Shown: one piece after another, positions 36,201 to 44,833 of the stretch
How the letters are laid out: every line of letters starts with the position of its first letter
Numbering within the stretch: position 1 is the stretch's first letter
NCBI GenBank assembly: GCA_035370465.1
Contig: DAOOVW010000002.1
Location: 12,939 to 69,189, forward strand
From: a bacterium
Lineage (GTDB): Bacteria; Ratteibacteria; UBA8468; B48-G9; JAFGKM01
Direction of reading: 5' to 3'
DNA: 56,251 bases
Notes under the pieces: generated by a model
Seen by the model: only the letters and a program-made list of their open reading frames with translations
The model's database searches: none
What the model was told of the DNA's origin: nothing
Program-made: the position numbers and the translations under genes

Positions 36201-39200
36201 TTCAAGTGCAAAAAGTTCTTTTACTTTCCTTCTGCAGTTCGGATAATTAAAAGCAAATGTAGGTCTTCTTGCCCCAGAAGTTCCGTCTGCAAAAACCAAC
36301 CCACTATTTGGCCTTCCTTTTTTCATCAAATAAAGCATCTTTGGTAAATTATCAACTAATTCTAATAGTTCCGGGTCAGGTATCCCCAGGTCAATGAAAT
36401 CAATACCTTGAATTGCCTCTTCATATGAAGAAAAAGGTCCTCTTTTGTCAATAACAAGAAGATGGATTTTCCCTTCAAGGTCTTTTATTATTTTTTCTTT
36501 TTCTTTCTCTGTTCTATCCTTTATTCCTATCCACCTTTTTAAATTTCCTCCATATACAAGGCAATTTGTCCTTATAATATTTTCATCAATTCCAATATTT
36601 AATAAGTAATTCTCAACTTCATTTTTTATTTGTTCAAGTCCTGAATTAGGCACATGATTTAGAATATCTGAGCCAGTGCAACTGCCAACAATTCTAATAT
36701 CAGCAGGTGGAATAAAATCTTTGAACATCTCTTTAATTATTTCTCTTCCTTCCGGGTCAATATCAAGAAGTATATGATTATCTGCAACATTAGAATATAT
36801 TTCAAGTTTTCTGCTTCCTGCACTGAACCTCACATCAGAGACAGGTATCAATTTCCCATCTTTTTTCTCCCCTTCTTTATAATTTGCTGTCATAACGCCT
36901 ATCAATTCACTGTCATCAACTAAATATGGATTTTTCTTCCTTGCCTGATGTATAAGTTGATAAATAAGTTTAACTTTTCTAAAAGGACCTGTTCTATTTA
37001 TTTCTTCTAAACCCTGTGCTTTTTTGTTAACCCAGTAAGTAAATTTATATTCAAGTTCTTTTTCTTTATTTTCAATAAGCCCCATTTTCCCAAGTATCTT
37101 TGCAATTTGTGGTAATCTTGAAAGACAGATGGGCTTTCCAATTATTCCAAAATATTCAGGATATTTTTTGAAAAGATAAGAAGTTGCTTTTTCTTCCCAT
37201 TCTAATTCAGAAGTAATTTCTGCTCGCCAACCAAGAACTTCTCGCAAATCTTTTATTATATGTTCCTGAATTTTTTCTGGTATTCCAAATGAAGATAATA
37301 TCTGAGAAGATATTTCTCTATCAACACATGCTATAATTATTGCATAAAGAAGACTGAATTCCTTAGGAACACAAAAACCTCCATATGTTTCACCTGCTGG
37401 TAAGACCTTTCTATCACCTCTTGCATTCCATTGATTTCTGAAAAATTCAAAATCGCCCATTCCCAGTGTATCAAGATTTATACTGCCTGCTAATGAAAGA
37501 TAATAGACACCACCTCTTGAAAAGAAATTTTCCCCTACTTTTAAAAATTCAGTTACTCTTGTAGAAGGAACAACAGTTGGACCTGCAATATTATAAAGGC
37601 GATATAATTCTTTCCCAGAATTTGCAGAAATATCATCTATACCACCTACCCATTTAGGAATATCTCTTACTGAAAAAACTTCTTTTGCTCCAAGGTCCAC
37701 TCTGCTTGGAGTATAAAGTAAGTTATATCTTTTAAAAGGGCCTTCTGCTTCATATCTAAAAAGTGGATTTGAAAGTTCACTTATTAAATTTTCTTCAACA
37801 ATAACTTCTTTTTGAGCATTAATAGTTGAATATGTTGGATTGAGATAATTTTTAAGAAACTCTTTTGTTTCTTTTTCTAGATTGAAATTTCTAATCATAT
37901 CTTCTCTTGTTTTCTTTAAAATTTTCAGATTCTCTTCTTCCTTTATATCAATTAAATTTATATTTTCCAGACATTTTAAAACGCATTCTGGTTCTTTTAC
38001 TTTAAAATCTTTTCTATTTAAATTTTCACCCTCTTTTTGCAACAGAATTATTATTTTTGATACTTCTTTTCCTATTTCTGGATAAGAAAAAAGACATTTT
38101 AATATTCCCTGTTCTCCTTCTCCTAACTTGTAAATTTCCCCTTCAAGATTGTTTTCTTTAATTATTTTTTCACCTATTTTTATTATATTTTGTCTCCATA
38201 TTTCCATTTTTCCTTTTACTTTTTCTTCAAGTTTGTGTCTTCTTATAATATTGAATAAAAGCATACTTTCCTCAAGCCAGTTTTTTACATTAAGTTCGCT
38301 TTCACCCGGTCCAAGAGTAGTTAAAATATGAATAGAAGGAAGATTCCTTTTTGGATAATCTACAAGCGATAAATATTTCTCATGGAGTTCCAGAATACAA
38401 TGTTCTTCAAGGAATTTTTCAAGTTGATTTTTTAATGATTTAATGCCTTTATAATTTTTCAAAAATTCTTTTACCAGATTACCTTTTTCCACTTCATTTA
38501 TAGCAAGTGTTAATCCTTCAAATCTTAGCAGTTTCTCTCTTTCACATATTTCAGATATCTGCCTAATCATATTCTCATATGATTTTTCAATGAGTGCAGA
38601 AATATAGGCAATTTCCTTCTTTTTATTTCTTGTTCTTTCAATTAATTGTTTTTCATCCTTAAAATTTATCTTTAAAATTTTGGAGAGAATATTTCTTGCA
38701 AGAAAAACATTTTCTGTAAGCATAACCTCTTCTATATTTAATGCCCAGTTTTCAGCATTTGTTCTGTACATTTCCTCAAGAATATTTCTCTGAACCCATG
38801 CAGTGAACTTATAAGAACCATTTTCAGGTATTATTTGATATGTTGCATATGCAGGAAGTGCTTCTATCCAGTCATCACAAATTCTAAGCCAGTCCTTCAT
38901 ATCAGGTGTTACATAAATGTTTTCCCCCCCATTTGCAAGTAAATTTTCAATTTCAGGGTCCTCCCCAAAAAAAGGGTCAAGTAATTCATTTAAAAGTCCC
39001 ATATATATTGCATCTATTGGAAAAACCCTCTGGAAAAATATCATATAAATAGGTGTTCTTGATGGAAATTTGTTTAATTCATTTTCAAATTTTTTTATTT
39101 CAACTCTGATATTGTCAAAAACTTTTCTATCCTGCATCATAAATTCTGCATTCTCATCAAATTTCTGGACAAGTTGAAATTCATAATTTCTTAATGTATC

Positions 39201-39839
39201 TTTTAAGTTTTTCAATCCACATTTTATCTGTGCAATAGAGACATCATTTTCTCCTGTTAAATTATCAAGAAATTGTATATCACTTTCTATTGGTAAAAAA
39301 CTAATTTTTGACTTTGAAATTATTCTTCTTATTTTTTCTAAAAGGAGAGTTATTACATTTGAAGAGAGCAATTTTGAATTTGCTAAAAGTAAAGCATCAA
39401 TATAAAAAGCACGACTGAATCTTCCACATACAATTCTTCTTCCCGATTCTTTTCTATCTAAAGCAATTTTCTCACAACATTCTCTGTCTTGTTTTTCATC
39501 ATATGTTTCTCTTATTGCTTCATAAATCTGGCTTCTTAAATTTTCAAGGTCTTTTACTGTCTCTATAACATATTTAACTTTTTCTCTATTATAAGGCAAA
39601 CCAAAGTTTTTTCTTGACAAAAGTAGCGCACACAATTTTTTTCTCTTTATTACATCTTTTTCTTTTTCCCCTTCCTCAAGAAAATTTATATACCATTGCC
39701 CATTTTTTTCCTTACTGAATATTTTTATTATTTTATTCCTTTGAGATGGAGAAAATTTTTCATAAATTGAAATGTAAGATAAAAGAACTTCCTTTTTCCC
39801 TTCTGCCTTCAAATTTTTAATAAATTTTCCTATTTTCAT
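33213..39839 (-). CDS. giant (~2,208-residue) cytosolic protein of unknown function
   Basis: One uninterrupted frame; the ATG at 39839 begins one base after the kinase stop (GTG at 39857 is an alternative overlapping the kinase). No signal peptide or membrane segments. Residues ~1-700 look helical. Segments that look like conserved active-site regions are PSRVDLGAKEVFSVRD (~710), LPAGETYGGFCVPKEF (~825), RIVGSCTGSDILNHVPNSG (~1,050), ADGTSGARRPTFAFNYP (~1,185), MQIDPADLSVSERVNLG (~1,680) and GIFFHFTHPLRSEIDTYRIP (~1,795). Near the C-terminus ~1,865-2,000 resembles ATP-grasp: ALIVKPEKESGGRKS, VVIQQVLES, FRQILVFEK. A tail (~2,080-2,208) holds several DEKG/DKRG beta-turn repeats. I recognise no family for the whole and give no function. 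Confidence 0.8.
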   Translation of the reverse strand: MKIGKFIKNLKAEGKKEVLLSYISIYEKFSPSQRNKIIKIFSKEKNGQWYINFLEEGEKEKDVIKRKKLCALLLSRKNFGLPYNREKVKYVIETVKDLENLRSQIYEAIRETYDEKQDRECCEKIALDRKESGRRIVCGRFSRAFYIDALLLANSKLLSSNVITLLLEKIRRIISKSKISFLPIESDIQFLDNLTGENDVSIAQIKCGLKNLKDTLRNYEFQLVQKFDENAEFMMQDRKVFDNIRVEIKKFENELNKFPSRTPIYMIFFQRVFPIDAIYMGLLNELLDPFFGEDPEIENLLANGGENIYVTPDMKDWLRICDDWIEALPAYATYQIIPENGSYKFTAWVQRNILEEMYRTNAENWALNIEEVMLTENVFLARNILSKILKINFKDEKQLIERTRNKKKEIAYISALIEKSYENMIRQISEICEREKLLRFEGLTLAINEVEKGNLVKEFLKNYKGIKSLKNQLEKFLEEHCILELHEKYLSLVDYPKRNLPSIHILTTLGPGESELNVKNWLEESMLLFNIIRRHKLEEKVKGKMEIWRQNIIKIGEKIIKENNLEGEIYKLGEGEQGILKCLFSYPEIGKEVSKIIILLQKEGENLNRKDFKVKEPECVLKCLENINLIDIKEEENLKILKKTREDMIRNFNLEKETKEFLKNYLNPTYSTINAQKEVIVEENLISELSNPLFRYEAEGPFKRYNLLYTPSRVDLGAKEVFSVRDIPKWVGGIDDISANSGKELYRLYNIAGPTVVPSTRVTEFLKVGENFFSRGGVYYLSLAGSINLDTLGMGDFEFFRNQWNARGDRKVLPAGETYGGFCVPKEFSLLYAIIIACVDREISSQILSSFGIPEKIQEHIIKDLREVLGWRAEITSELEWEEKATSYLFKKYPEYFGIIGKPICLSRLPQIAKILGKMGLIENKEKELEYKFTYWVNKKAQGLEEINRTGPFRKVKLIYQLIHQARKKNPYLVDDSELIGVMTANYKEGEKKDGKLIPVSDVRFSAGSRKLEIYSNVADNHILLDIDPEGREIIKEMFKDFIPPADIRIVGSCTGSDILNHVPNSGLEQIKNEVENYLLNIGIDENIIRTNCLVYGGNLKRWIGIKDRTEKEKEKIIKDLEGKIHLLVIDKRGPFSSYEEAIQGIDFIDLGIPDPELLELVDNLPKMLYLMKKGRPNSGLVFADGTSGARRPTFAFNYPNCRRKVKELFALEEKVVYGCLGIGKETIEKWKNQLNDEKSLSEEFLTAILNENKEKAGEVLNRIKKNILIERKFDDVLREERDAKNLGVWNLRDRYITDTFAKISKGIKLNEFDFGKWIIYGGSYIINGKLEKEEISELREKYRIKLKKLFGVSGKESYGQKEIDFIVNNFLRSIYHPPKQYKYREISTGLAGSLKAVEEKVEGLARWEERKKEIERVKCIREKKRGFLDVEKVIENYPKNLSLIYGKAKEIIGKGTNTISPYDFGKYLRISKLYLEFLNKEIVSFNGKNLLQDINNLFSENVITDKNYLSLVTNLASSADVKTGNYEFYNEICAGLELIDISLLIEKTINLNSDEEFNTEISKFFDLTVNNHIFDSLPYHYSKERSSTFEKIPRDKKFQLACQYHRYLYTYLRSLISEKTSMKKFSSDYTDLYLGNFDKNIYGIGIRGENKDEDFWFHYVRLRDSVVLKYEGFGYPEIIMQIDPADLSVSERVNLGIIYPYGNTTVPVALQQGPILSTNANINLFLTSFPIPELKEDKKVLTIREGMFYPNQNDIKKLREKYKKFGENENGLVFGTFKGVITLHGIFFHFTHPLRSEIDTYRIPIIQPLIWEAATHLKCELPKMLKGSGVKTPEQENWYIKDTEKYGGKSKNKIKEKIYKLARKYDALIVKPEKESGGRKSLILPVKENGKYIEENIDKLVELTFEISKTDNVVIQQVLESRVRQLYSKEFLEKLVERFARIGVPVLLDREPQTPLYSYFRQILVFEKSDYKISHHITVISTQGIANVGQGGLLFEYTDDIINPKYRNDMRIQITKAAFSSMESQRKYLKKNWKYVLNEYLKIYPEFMSKVKYDEIFSDLTGFKINDIPYEMGDYMPVFLIDEDDNLKYIFDEKEEKLIPLYDEKGNPTKIKIFDSNMKEIKRVDKNKKVLSIPLFNEKGEKRKLYDKRGNEIPSLVVYKIEPNPGAGLWRPHNDQLPPERKGEGVFIIFKSLGERAKIYKERLESK

Positions 39840-39840
39840 T

Positions 39841-41337
39841 TTATATAAATTCTGCACCGCTTGAAGAATTACAAATAAAAGATGATTCTGGTAAGTTTCT
39901 TTTATGGTAATACTTTTTATTTAGAATTTCAAGTGTTTTTTCTGCTTCTTTTTCTTCAACTAAAACTAAAACACATCCCCCAAGCCCTGCTCCTGTTAAT
40001 TTTGCTCCTTTTACTCCATTGATTTTTTTAGTAGTATCTACAATAAAATCTAATTCTGGAGTGCTACATCTATATCCACCTGGCTGGTTATAGATTTTTG
40101 CCTCTTCTTTTCCTTTTTTTAAATCAGATATTAACTTTAAAAGATACTTATCTGTTACTCTATAATCCCATTTTTCTATTTTATTATTGTCTAAATGTTT
40201 TACAACTCTATCACCGTCATGTGAAATAAACATTAACTTCCCAAATTTTTCTATTTCATTGTTTTTTAAAAAATATTCACATATCCTTGCTCTTTCACAT
40301 TCACTTATTCCATACATCAAAATATCTCTTAATCTATAACCTTTTTCAGGAGGTATATGCGTCTCAAATAGTACTCCAAGATTTTCTTCAGGCAATAATT
40401 TACAAATTTCTTCTCTTTTAGAAATTTCAGGAATTGAAAGCAAAATTTTATATACATTTTCCTCACTTTTGAGTATTTCTGGATTTACATCTCTTAAATG
40501 CACCAATTTGTTCTTTAATTCAGGAAAATTTTTCTTTATTAACTTAAAGCCTATTTCATAAGATGCTATTCTTTCATTAAATATATTTTTAGCATCTGTA
40601 GATTTTTTTGCTTCTATTAGTGAGTTACAACATATTACTTTATAATTTTCAGGAAAGGGTAGATATTTACTTGTAAAAGGGAAAAATCTTAAATGGACTA
40701 TCTGCCCCTTTTTACCAAAAATCATTGCTGCATGGTCTCCACTTCCACCTCTTGTACCTACATACCATTCTGCTTCTCCACACATTTCAACAAGTTTTTC
40801 TTTTTCAATATCTATATTATTAATTTTACAGGCACAAAGCATTGTTGCCACAACTAAAGCAGAAGATGAACTTAAACCTGCCCCGATAGGAATTTCACCA
40901 TAATAGAAAAGATTAAACCCTTTTAACGGAATTTCAGGAAATTTATTTTGAAGATATAAAATAGGTGCCTTTACATAATTTATCCAATCACCAGGAGTAA
41001 TTTTAATTTTCCTTATAAAATCAATCCAGTTAATCTTTTTGGCTGGTAATTCATTTTTTATATCAAATTCTCTTGGTGGATATTTTTCGCTTTCTAAATT
41101 ATAGGAAATTACTTTACTATCATTTCTCTTTCCTGCTACACAAAACAGTTCTTTGTCAATAGTTAAGTAATTTGTATAACCCCCTCTATGGTCAATATGC
41201 GTACCTAAAAGGTTAATTCTTGCAGGAACTTTCAGAATATCAATATCCTCATCATTAAACTTCTTGATGTATGACGCAATAAGTTTCTTTAAGCATTCAT
41301 TATTTTCAATCCCGTTTAACTTTTTTGATGCTATCAT
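39841..41337 (-). CDS. GHMP kinase of the galactokinase superfamily
   Basis: 498 residues, longer than classical galactokinases (~390). Motif 1 is VPARINLLGTHIDHRGGYTN (galactokinase has RVNLIGEHTDYNGG), motif 2 is IPIGAGLSSSSALVVATML, followed by GTRGGSGDHAAMIFG, and motif 3 is KLTGAGLGGCVLVLVEE. A sugar-1-kinase activity is expected; the HIDH variant and the extra length argue against plain galactose and for a sugar acid, arabinose or amino sugar. It starts directly after the SDR stop (TAAATG, no gap) and is followed by the giant protein gene, so all three are translationally coupled. Confidence 0.85.
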   Translation of the reverse strand: MIASKKLNGIENNECLKKLIASYIKKFNDEDIDILKVPARINLLGTHIDHRGGYTNYLTIDKELFCVAGKRNDSKVISYNLESEKYPPREFDIKNELPAKKINWIDFIRKIKITPGDWINYVKAPILYLQNKFPEIPLKGFNLFYYGEIPIGAGLSSSSALVVATMLCACKINNIDIEKEKLVEMCGEAEWYVGTRGGSGDHAAMIFGKKGQIVHLRFFPFTSKYLPFPENYKVICCNSLIEAKKSTDAKNIFNERIASYEIGFKLIKKNFPELKNKLVHLRDVNPEILKSEENVYKILLSIPEISKREEICKLLPEENLGVLFETHIPPEKGYRLRDILMYGISECERARICEYFLKNNEIEKFGKLMFISHDGDRVVKHLDNNKIEKWDYRVTDKYLLKLISDLKKGKEEAKIYNQPGGYRCSTPELDFIVDTTKKINGVKGAKLTGAGLGGCVLVLVEEKEAEKTLEILNKKYYHKRNLPESSFICNSSSGAEFI

Positions 41338-42162
41338 TTAGACACCTGAAAAAGCATTAAAACCACCATCTATTGGGACAACAATTCCTGTCACAAATTT
41401 TGATGCATTTGAAGATAGATATATACAAATACCTATCAGTTCATCAGGATTTCCCATCCTTCCCATTGGTGTATGTGAAATTATTGTTTTTCCTCTTGGT
41501 GAAAGGTTTCCATTTTCATCTAAAAGTAAATATCTATTCTGCTGAGTAAGAAAAAAACCAGGTGCAATAGCATTAACTCTTAGATTTTTGTTATATTCAA
41601 AAGCAAAATGTGCTGCAAGCCATTGTGTAAAATTACTTACTGCTGCTTTTGCAGCAGAATAACCAGGAATTTTTGTTAAAGGCCTGAAAGCATTCATTGA
41701 TGATATATTTATAATTGAACCTCCCTCTTTATTCTTTACCATTTCTTTCCCAAATACCTGTGCTGGTAAAATTGCTCCACCAAAAAGGTTAAGAATAAGA
41801 ACCTTTTCAAGAGCAGAAAGAGGTAGGTCAAAAAAGGATAAGTCATCTGATGTTGTTGCCTCTTTCATATTTCCACCTGCTGCATTAACAAGAACATCAA
41901 TCCTGCCATATTTATCAATTACTTTTTTACATGTTTTTTCAATTTCATCTTTCTTCAAAACATCAATATACATACTATCTACTTCAATCCCTTCTTTCTT
42001 GAATTCTTCTCTTTTTTCCTCAAATCCTTTAATATCACAAATAATAACCTTTGCTCCACTTTTTGAAAAACCTTTTGCAATTTCTCCACCAAGAATGCCA
42101 CATCCACCTGGTATTACAACAACTTTGTTTTCTACTGAAAATAATTTTTCTACAAATTTCAT
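41338..42162 (-). CDS. SDR oxidoreductase, UxuB-type D-mannonate/fructuronate oxidoreductase-like
   Basis: 274 residues from the ATG at 42162 (strong AAAAGGAGAAG site; the frame extends to 42249 but only across the leader and a repeat). Classical SDR: GGCGILGGEIAKGF (cofactor loop), NAAGG, NISSMNAF serine, YSAAK catalytic Tyr/Lys. The stretch NAIAPGFFLTQQNRYLLLDE and the ending VVPIDGGFNAFSGV closely match the B. subtilis UxuB/YjmF subgroup as I remember it, which interconverts D-fructuronate and D-mannonate. It heads the operon with the kinase, giant protein, ATP-grasp and gnd. uxuA and uxaC are not in the window. Confidence 0.82.
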   Translation of the reverse strand: MKFVEKLFSVENKVVVIPGGCGILGGEIAKGFSKSGAKVIICDIKGFEEKREEFKKEGIEVDSMYIDVLKKDEIEKTCKKVIDKYGRIDVLVNAAGGNMKEATTSDDLSFFDLPLSALEKVLILNLFGGAILPAQVFGKEMVKNKEGGSIINISSMNAFRPLTKIPGYSAAKAAVSNFTQWLAAHFAFEYNKNLRVNAIAPGFFLTQQNRYLLLDENGNLSPRGKTIISHTPMGRMGNPDELIGICIYLSSNASKFVTGIVVPIDGGFNAFSGV

Positions 42163-42175
42163 TTTCTTCTCCTTT

Positions 42176-42206
42176 TTATATAACTGCGGGGGTTGAACTT
42201 TTGTTT
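42176..42206. repeat. 31-bp direct repeat, copy 2 (leader of the UxuB-type gene)
   Basis: Identical over 31 bp, same orientation, to 45823-45853. The shared sequence includes AACTGCGGGGG followed by TTGAACTTTTGTTT. Here it lies in the leader just upstream of the SDR ribosome binding site and contains only one hairpin arm. The 216-bp gap 42163-42378 is otherwise AT-rich, with a TATAAT on the minus strand at 42311-42316 that could be the -10 of the operon. Confidence 0.85.
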
Positions 42207-42378
42207 TAATTACTAAAATTATTTTAAACCCTATTTTTTTTGATATCAAATTTTTTTCACAAGCAAAAAAGTAACTTATTTATTTTTTCTTCTGTTGATA
42301 ATTTTCTATTATTATATCTCCAAATATTGGTGATAAATAAAGATGCCTTTTTCTTCACAACTTTATCCTTTTATAAAA

Positions 42379-43230
42379 TTATTTTTTATGTATCTCAAAG
42401 GTAGTTCCTGTTGTTAAGTCAGATACAACGGTCCCCGGTAAAAATTCAATTTTTGTTTCTTCTTCTGAAATAGCTTTCCCTACTGAAATCTCCTCTACTT
42501 TCCAAATATTTTTTATCAATCCTTCAGGAGTCTTTCCTTCTGTTATCATCTTCATCGGAAACCAACAATCCTTACATACTTCTTTGTAGTCAAAGAATTC
42601 AACAGTATCTTCAATTTTGTTGTTCACGGTTCTTTCTATTAACACTGGACAGAATCCTATATCTTGTCCTAACCAAATGTTATAGCAAATGTCTCCTTCG
42701 CTTATTTTTACTAACCAACATTTATGTCCATCTATAACTTTTTGTTCTCTTGTAACTTTCCCTTTTTCTAAAGCATCATAAAGGAAATAAGAATTCTTCA
42801 AAAAAATTGGGCAATATGTCGTCTCTAATTTTATACCACTTAAGATCGGCCCCAATCCCATATCAATCTCACCGAATTTCTTATCACTTTGGGAAATGCT
42901 AATTTCCTTCCGAGTGCCAGAATTTCTTTCATACTTTCCTTTATATGTAAATTTCAATTCTTTTCCTTCAAAATGTTTGGTTTCCATAAAAAAACAATTT
43001 GGAGTTCGAACATACTGGGATATTATTTCCGAATTTTCTTTTTCGACATCTGTCAGAATTGTAATTTGACATTTCACTTTTAAAGCAGGATAACTCAAAT
43101 TTTCTTGATTTTTCAAAGATGCCTTTATAAATTCTATAGTTGGAATTTCTTCTGCTTGTAATATACTTCCTGTTAAACCACAAATTATTAAAAACATTAA
43201 AACCAATTTTATATTTAATTTTTTTAACAT
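42379..43230 (-). CDS. exported protein, three-member paralogous family (member 1)
   Basis: 283 residues. An N-terminal signal peptide is visible (basic start, hydrophobic FLIICGLTGSI, cleavage near AEE, residue ~27). The mature part is beta-rich, with an extracellular-type FWFP-like pattern CKDCWFPMKMITEGKTPEG and the C-terminal family ending FLPGTVVSDLTTGTTFEIHK. The general plan (outer-membrane lipoprotein-sorting/LolA-like half-barrel used by many exported proteins) is an inference from pattern. Four cysteines could form disulphides. It is encoded 20 bp after member 2 on the same strand; function unknown. Confidence 0.75.
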   Translation of the reverse strand: MLKKLNIKLVLMFLIICGLTGSILQAEEIPTIEFIKASLKNQENLSYPALKVKCQITILTDVEKENSEIISQYVRTPNCFFMETKHFEGKELKFTYKGKYERNSGTRKEISISQSDKKFGEIDMGLGPILSGIKLETTYCPIFLKNSYFLYDALEKGKVTREQKVIDGHKCWLVKISEGDICYNIWLGQDIGFCPVLIERTVNNKIEDTVEFFDYKEVCKDCWFPMKMITEGKTPEGLIKNIWKVEEISVGKAISEEETKIEFLPGTVVSDLTTGTTFEIHKK

Positions 43231-43250
43231 ATTTTTTTTCTCCTCGTATA

Positions 43251-44168
43251 TCAGTTCTTTTCAGGCACAGTAAAAGAAATCCCTGTCCTTTCATCATAAA
43301 CTTGTGTGCCAGGTGGAAAAGTTAAATTAAATTCTTCATCTTTTATCCCTTGGTTAACTTTTATATTAGAATATACCATTTTACCTTCTGCACTGATTTT
43401 TTTGGAAGAAGGATCATACCATTTTATAGAAACTCCTCCTGGGAACCATATATCTTTGTCTATACTAAATTTTTCAAAATTAATAGGACCTACACTTATT
43501 ATTAAATCTTCCTGTCTGTATATTTCAATTTTTTTAGGCAAAAAACCTTCTTCCACAGAGAACCATATTTTATATCCTAAATAGGAATAATCATCCTTGC
43601 CATATCCTTTGAACTCTTTAAATCCAAAACTTGGAACTTCTACTACAAAACATTTACTCCCAGCAAAATATTCAGAATTAGATAGTATTTTTAATTTTTC
43701 ATTTTGGAGAATTTCTTCCAAAGTAATACCCACAGGCCACAGATGAAATAGAATGGATGAAGGAACCCAAGTCGGTCTAATTTTTAGTTGAATATAATAA
43801 GGTGAATATCCCATAGTAACTGATGCAATTTTACCTTTCTCAAAGTTTATTATATAAGTGTTTTCAGGAGTGTAAATATAAATAATTTCATTTATATTTT
43901 TTGATTCATCCACTGCTTTAAGAAAAACTTTTTCTTTGCCATCTTTATAAAACCATTTTCCGCTTTTTATTTCCTTGCTATTTTTATAAGTTAGTTCAAA
44001 TTCTACCGATGCATCTTGTATAAGAGACAGGTTATACCTAATTCCTTGTAAAACAAATTCTAATTCATCTTTTGGCTCACAAAATACAAAGTTAGTTTTG
44101 GTAATACAAGCATTTTGTAATACAAATACCAATATACTCAGAAAAATAATTTTTTTTATTTTGTCCAT
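43251..44168 (-). CDS. exported protein, three-member paralogous family (member 2)
   Basis: 305 residues from the ATG at 44168 (AGGAGGG site); the frame runs 33 bp further upstream into MITE copy D but that part is not native. Signal peptide: MDKIKKIIFLSILVFVLQNAC; the Cys might be a lipobox (LQNAC is a poor match) or the cleavage may fall after FVFC. Shared features with members 1 and 3: PSSILFHLWPVGI, IWFSVEEGFLPKKIE, DIWFPGGVSI, and the ending FPPGTQVYDERTGISFTVPE. Beta-rich and LolA-like by pattern only. MITE copy D lies 22 bp upstream of the start and may supply or remove promoter elements. Confidence 0.75.
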   Translation of the reverse strand: MDKIKKIIFLSILVFVLQNACITKTNFVFCEPKDELEFVLQGIRYNLSLIQDASVEFELTYKNSKEIKSGKWFYKDGKEKVFLKAVDESKNINEIIYIYTPENTYIINFEKGKIASVTMGYSPYYIQLKIRPTWVPSSILFHLWPVGITLEEILQNEKLKILSNSEYFAGSKCFVVEVPSFGFKEFKGYGKDDYSYLGYKIWFSVEEGFLPKKIEIYRQEDLIISVGPINFEKFSIDKDIWFPGGVSIKWYDPSSKKISAEGKMVYSNIKVNQGIKDEEFNLTFPPGTQVYDERTGISFTVPEKN

Positions 44169-44190
44169 TTTCCCTCCTATGTTAAAAGAG

Positions 44191-44598
44191 GGTACTGCCA
44201 AAATTGGCTAATTAAATTCACTCCTCACTTTCTCACAAAGACAAATGAAATGTGAAAAGTGAGATGTGAGAAGTAGAAATCCCGTAAGCGTAACTTATCG
44301 CTTCGGCGTAGGGATGGTCTGTAAGCAAAACTCTAAACCCTTCTGTGTAAGACAATCCACCCCTGCCCTCCTCCTCTACTAAAACATTGGCGGACATGTT
44401 TTTTAAAGGAGGGAGAGTATTTTCCCCCTTTAGTAAACCGACTAAAGTTGCAAAGTTTAGCACACAGAGTTGGTGCTGTAATGTATTTCAATAGGCACAA
44501 CGGGGATGAAGGAGGATTTTGAGAGGGATCTAACAAGCACAACGGGGTAGGGAGATTTTTATTTTTCATCTCTCTTTTATCTATTTTTTGACACTACC
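44191..44598. mobile_element. MITE copy D (408 bp, 13-bp terminal inverted repeats)
   Basis: Left end GGTACTGCCAAAA (44191-44203); right end, read inverted, GGTAGTGTCAAAA (44586-44598), 11 of 13 matching. The family core is in minus orientation (about 44430-44505). A 40-bp segment (44279-44318) recurs in copy E at the opposite side and in inverted orientation. No target duplication is visible. Open frames inside it are repeat translations and are not genes. Confidence 0.85.
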
Positions 44599-44793
44599 TG
44601 GGTCACAACCATAACATTTACTTTTAAAAAGATGTCCCGGACAACTAAAGTAATTATTTATATGATACCATTCTGTGAATCCTTCCAAAAATGTTTTCAC
44701 TACAGTATTATATACCCCTTCTGGATATTTTTTTAAATACTCTTCCCATATTTTCTTTGCTTGTTCTTGACTTTTGTTTTCTTTATACATCAT
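44581..44793 (-). pseudogene. gene remnant ending in MITE copy D
   Basis: A 70-codon frame (ATG at 44793) whose middle looks like real protein: SQEQAKKIWEEYLKKYPEGV resembles a TPR-type helix, and later CPGHLFKSKCYGC has a Cys-His pattern. The last five residues (GSVKK) and the stop codon are encoded by the MITE terminal repeat. A start with a ribosome binding site (GGGAAC, ATG at 44814) lies upstream in another frame, hinting at a frameshift. It may be the remains of a longer gene downstream of member 3, cut by the insertion. Confidence 0.4.
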
Positions 44794-44833
44794 CCATAAA
44801 AAATAACAATTTTCTCATTTGTTCCCTTTTATA

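Noticed and set aside
42163..42249. N-terminal extension of the UxuB-type SDR
   Set aside because: It runs over the 31-bp repeat and leader. The ATG at 42162 has a strong ribosome binding site and begins exactly where SDR homology would.
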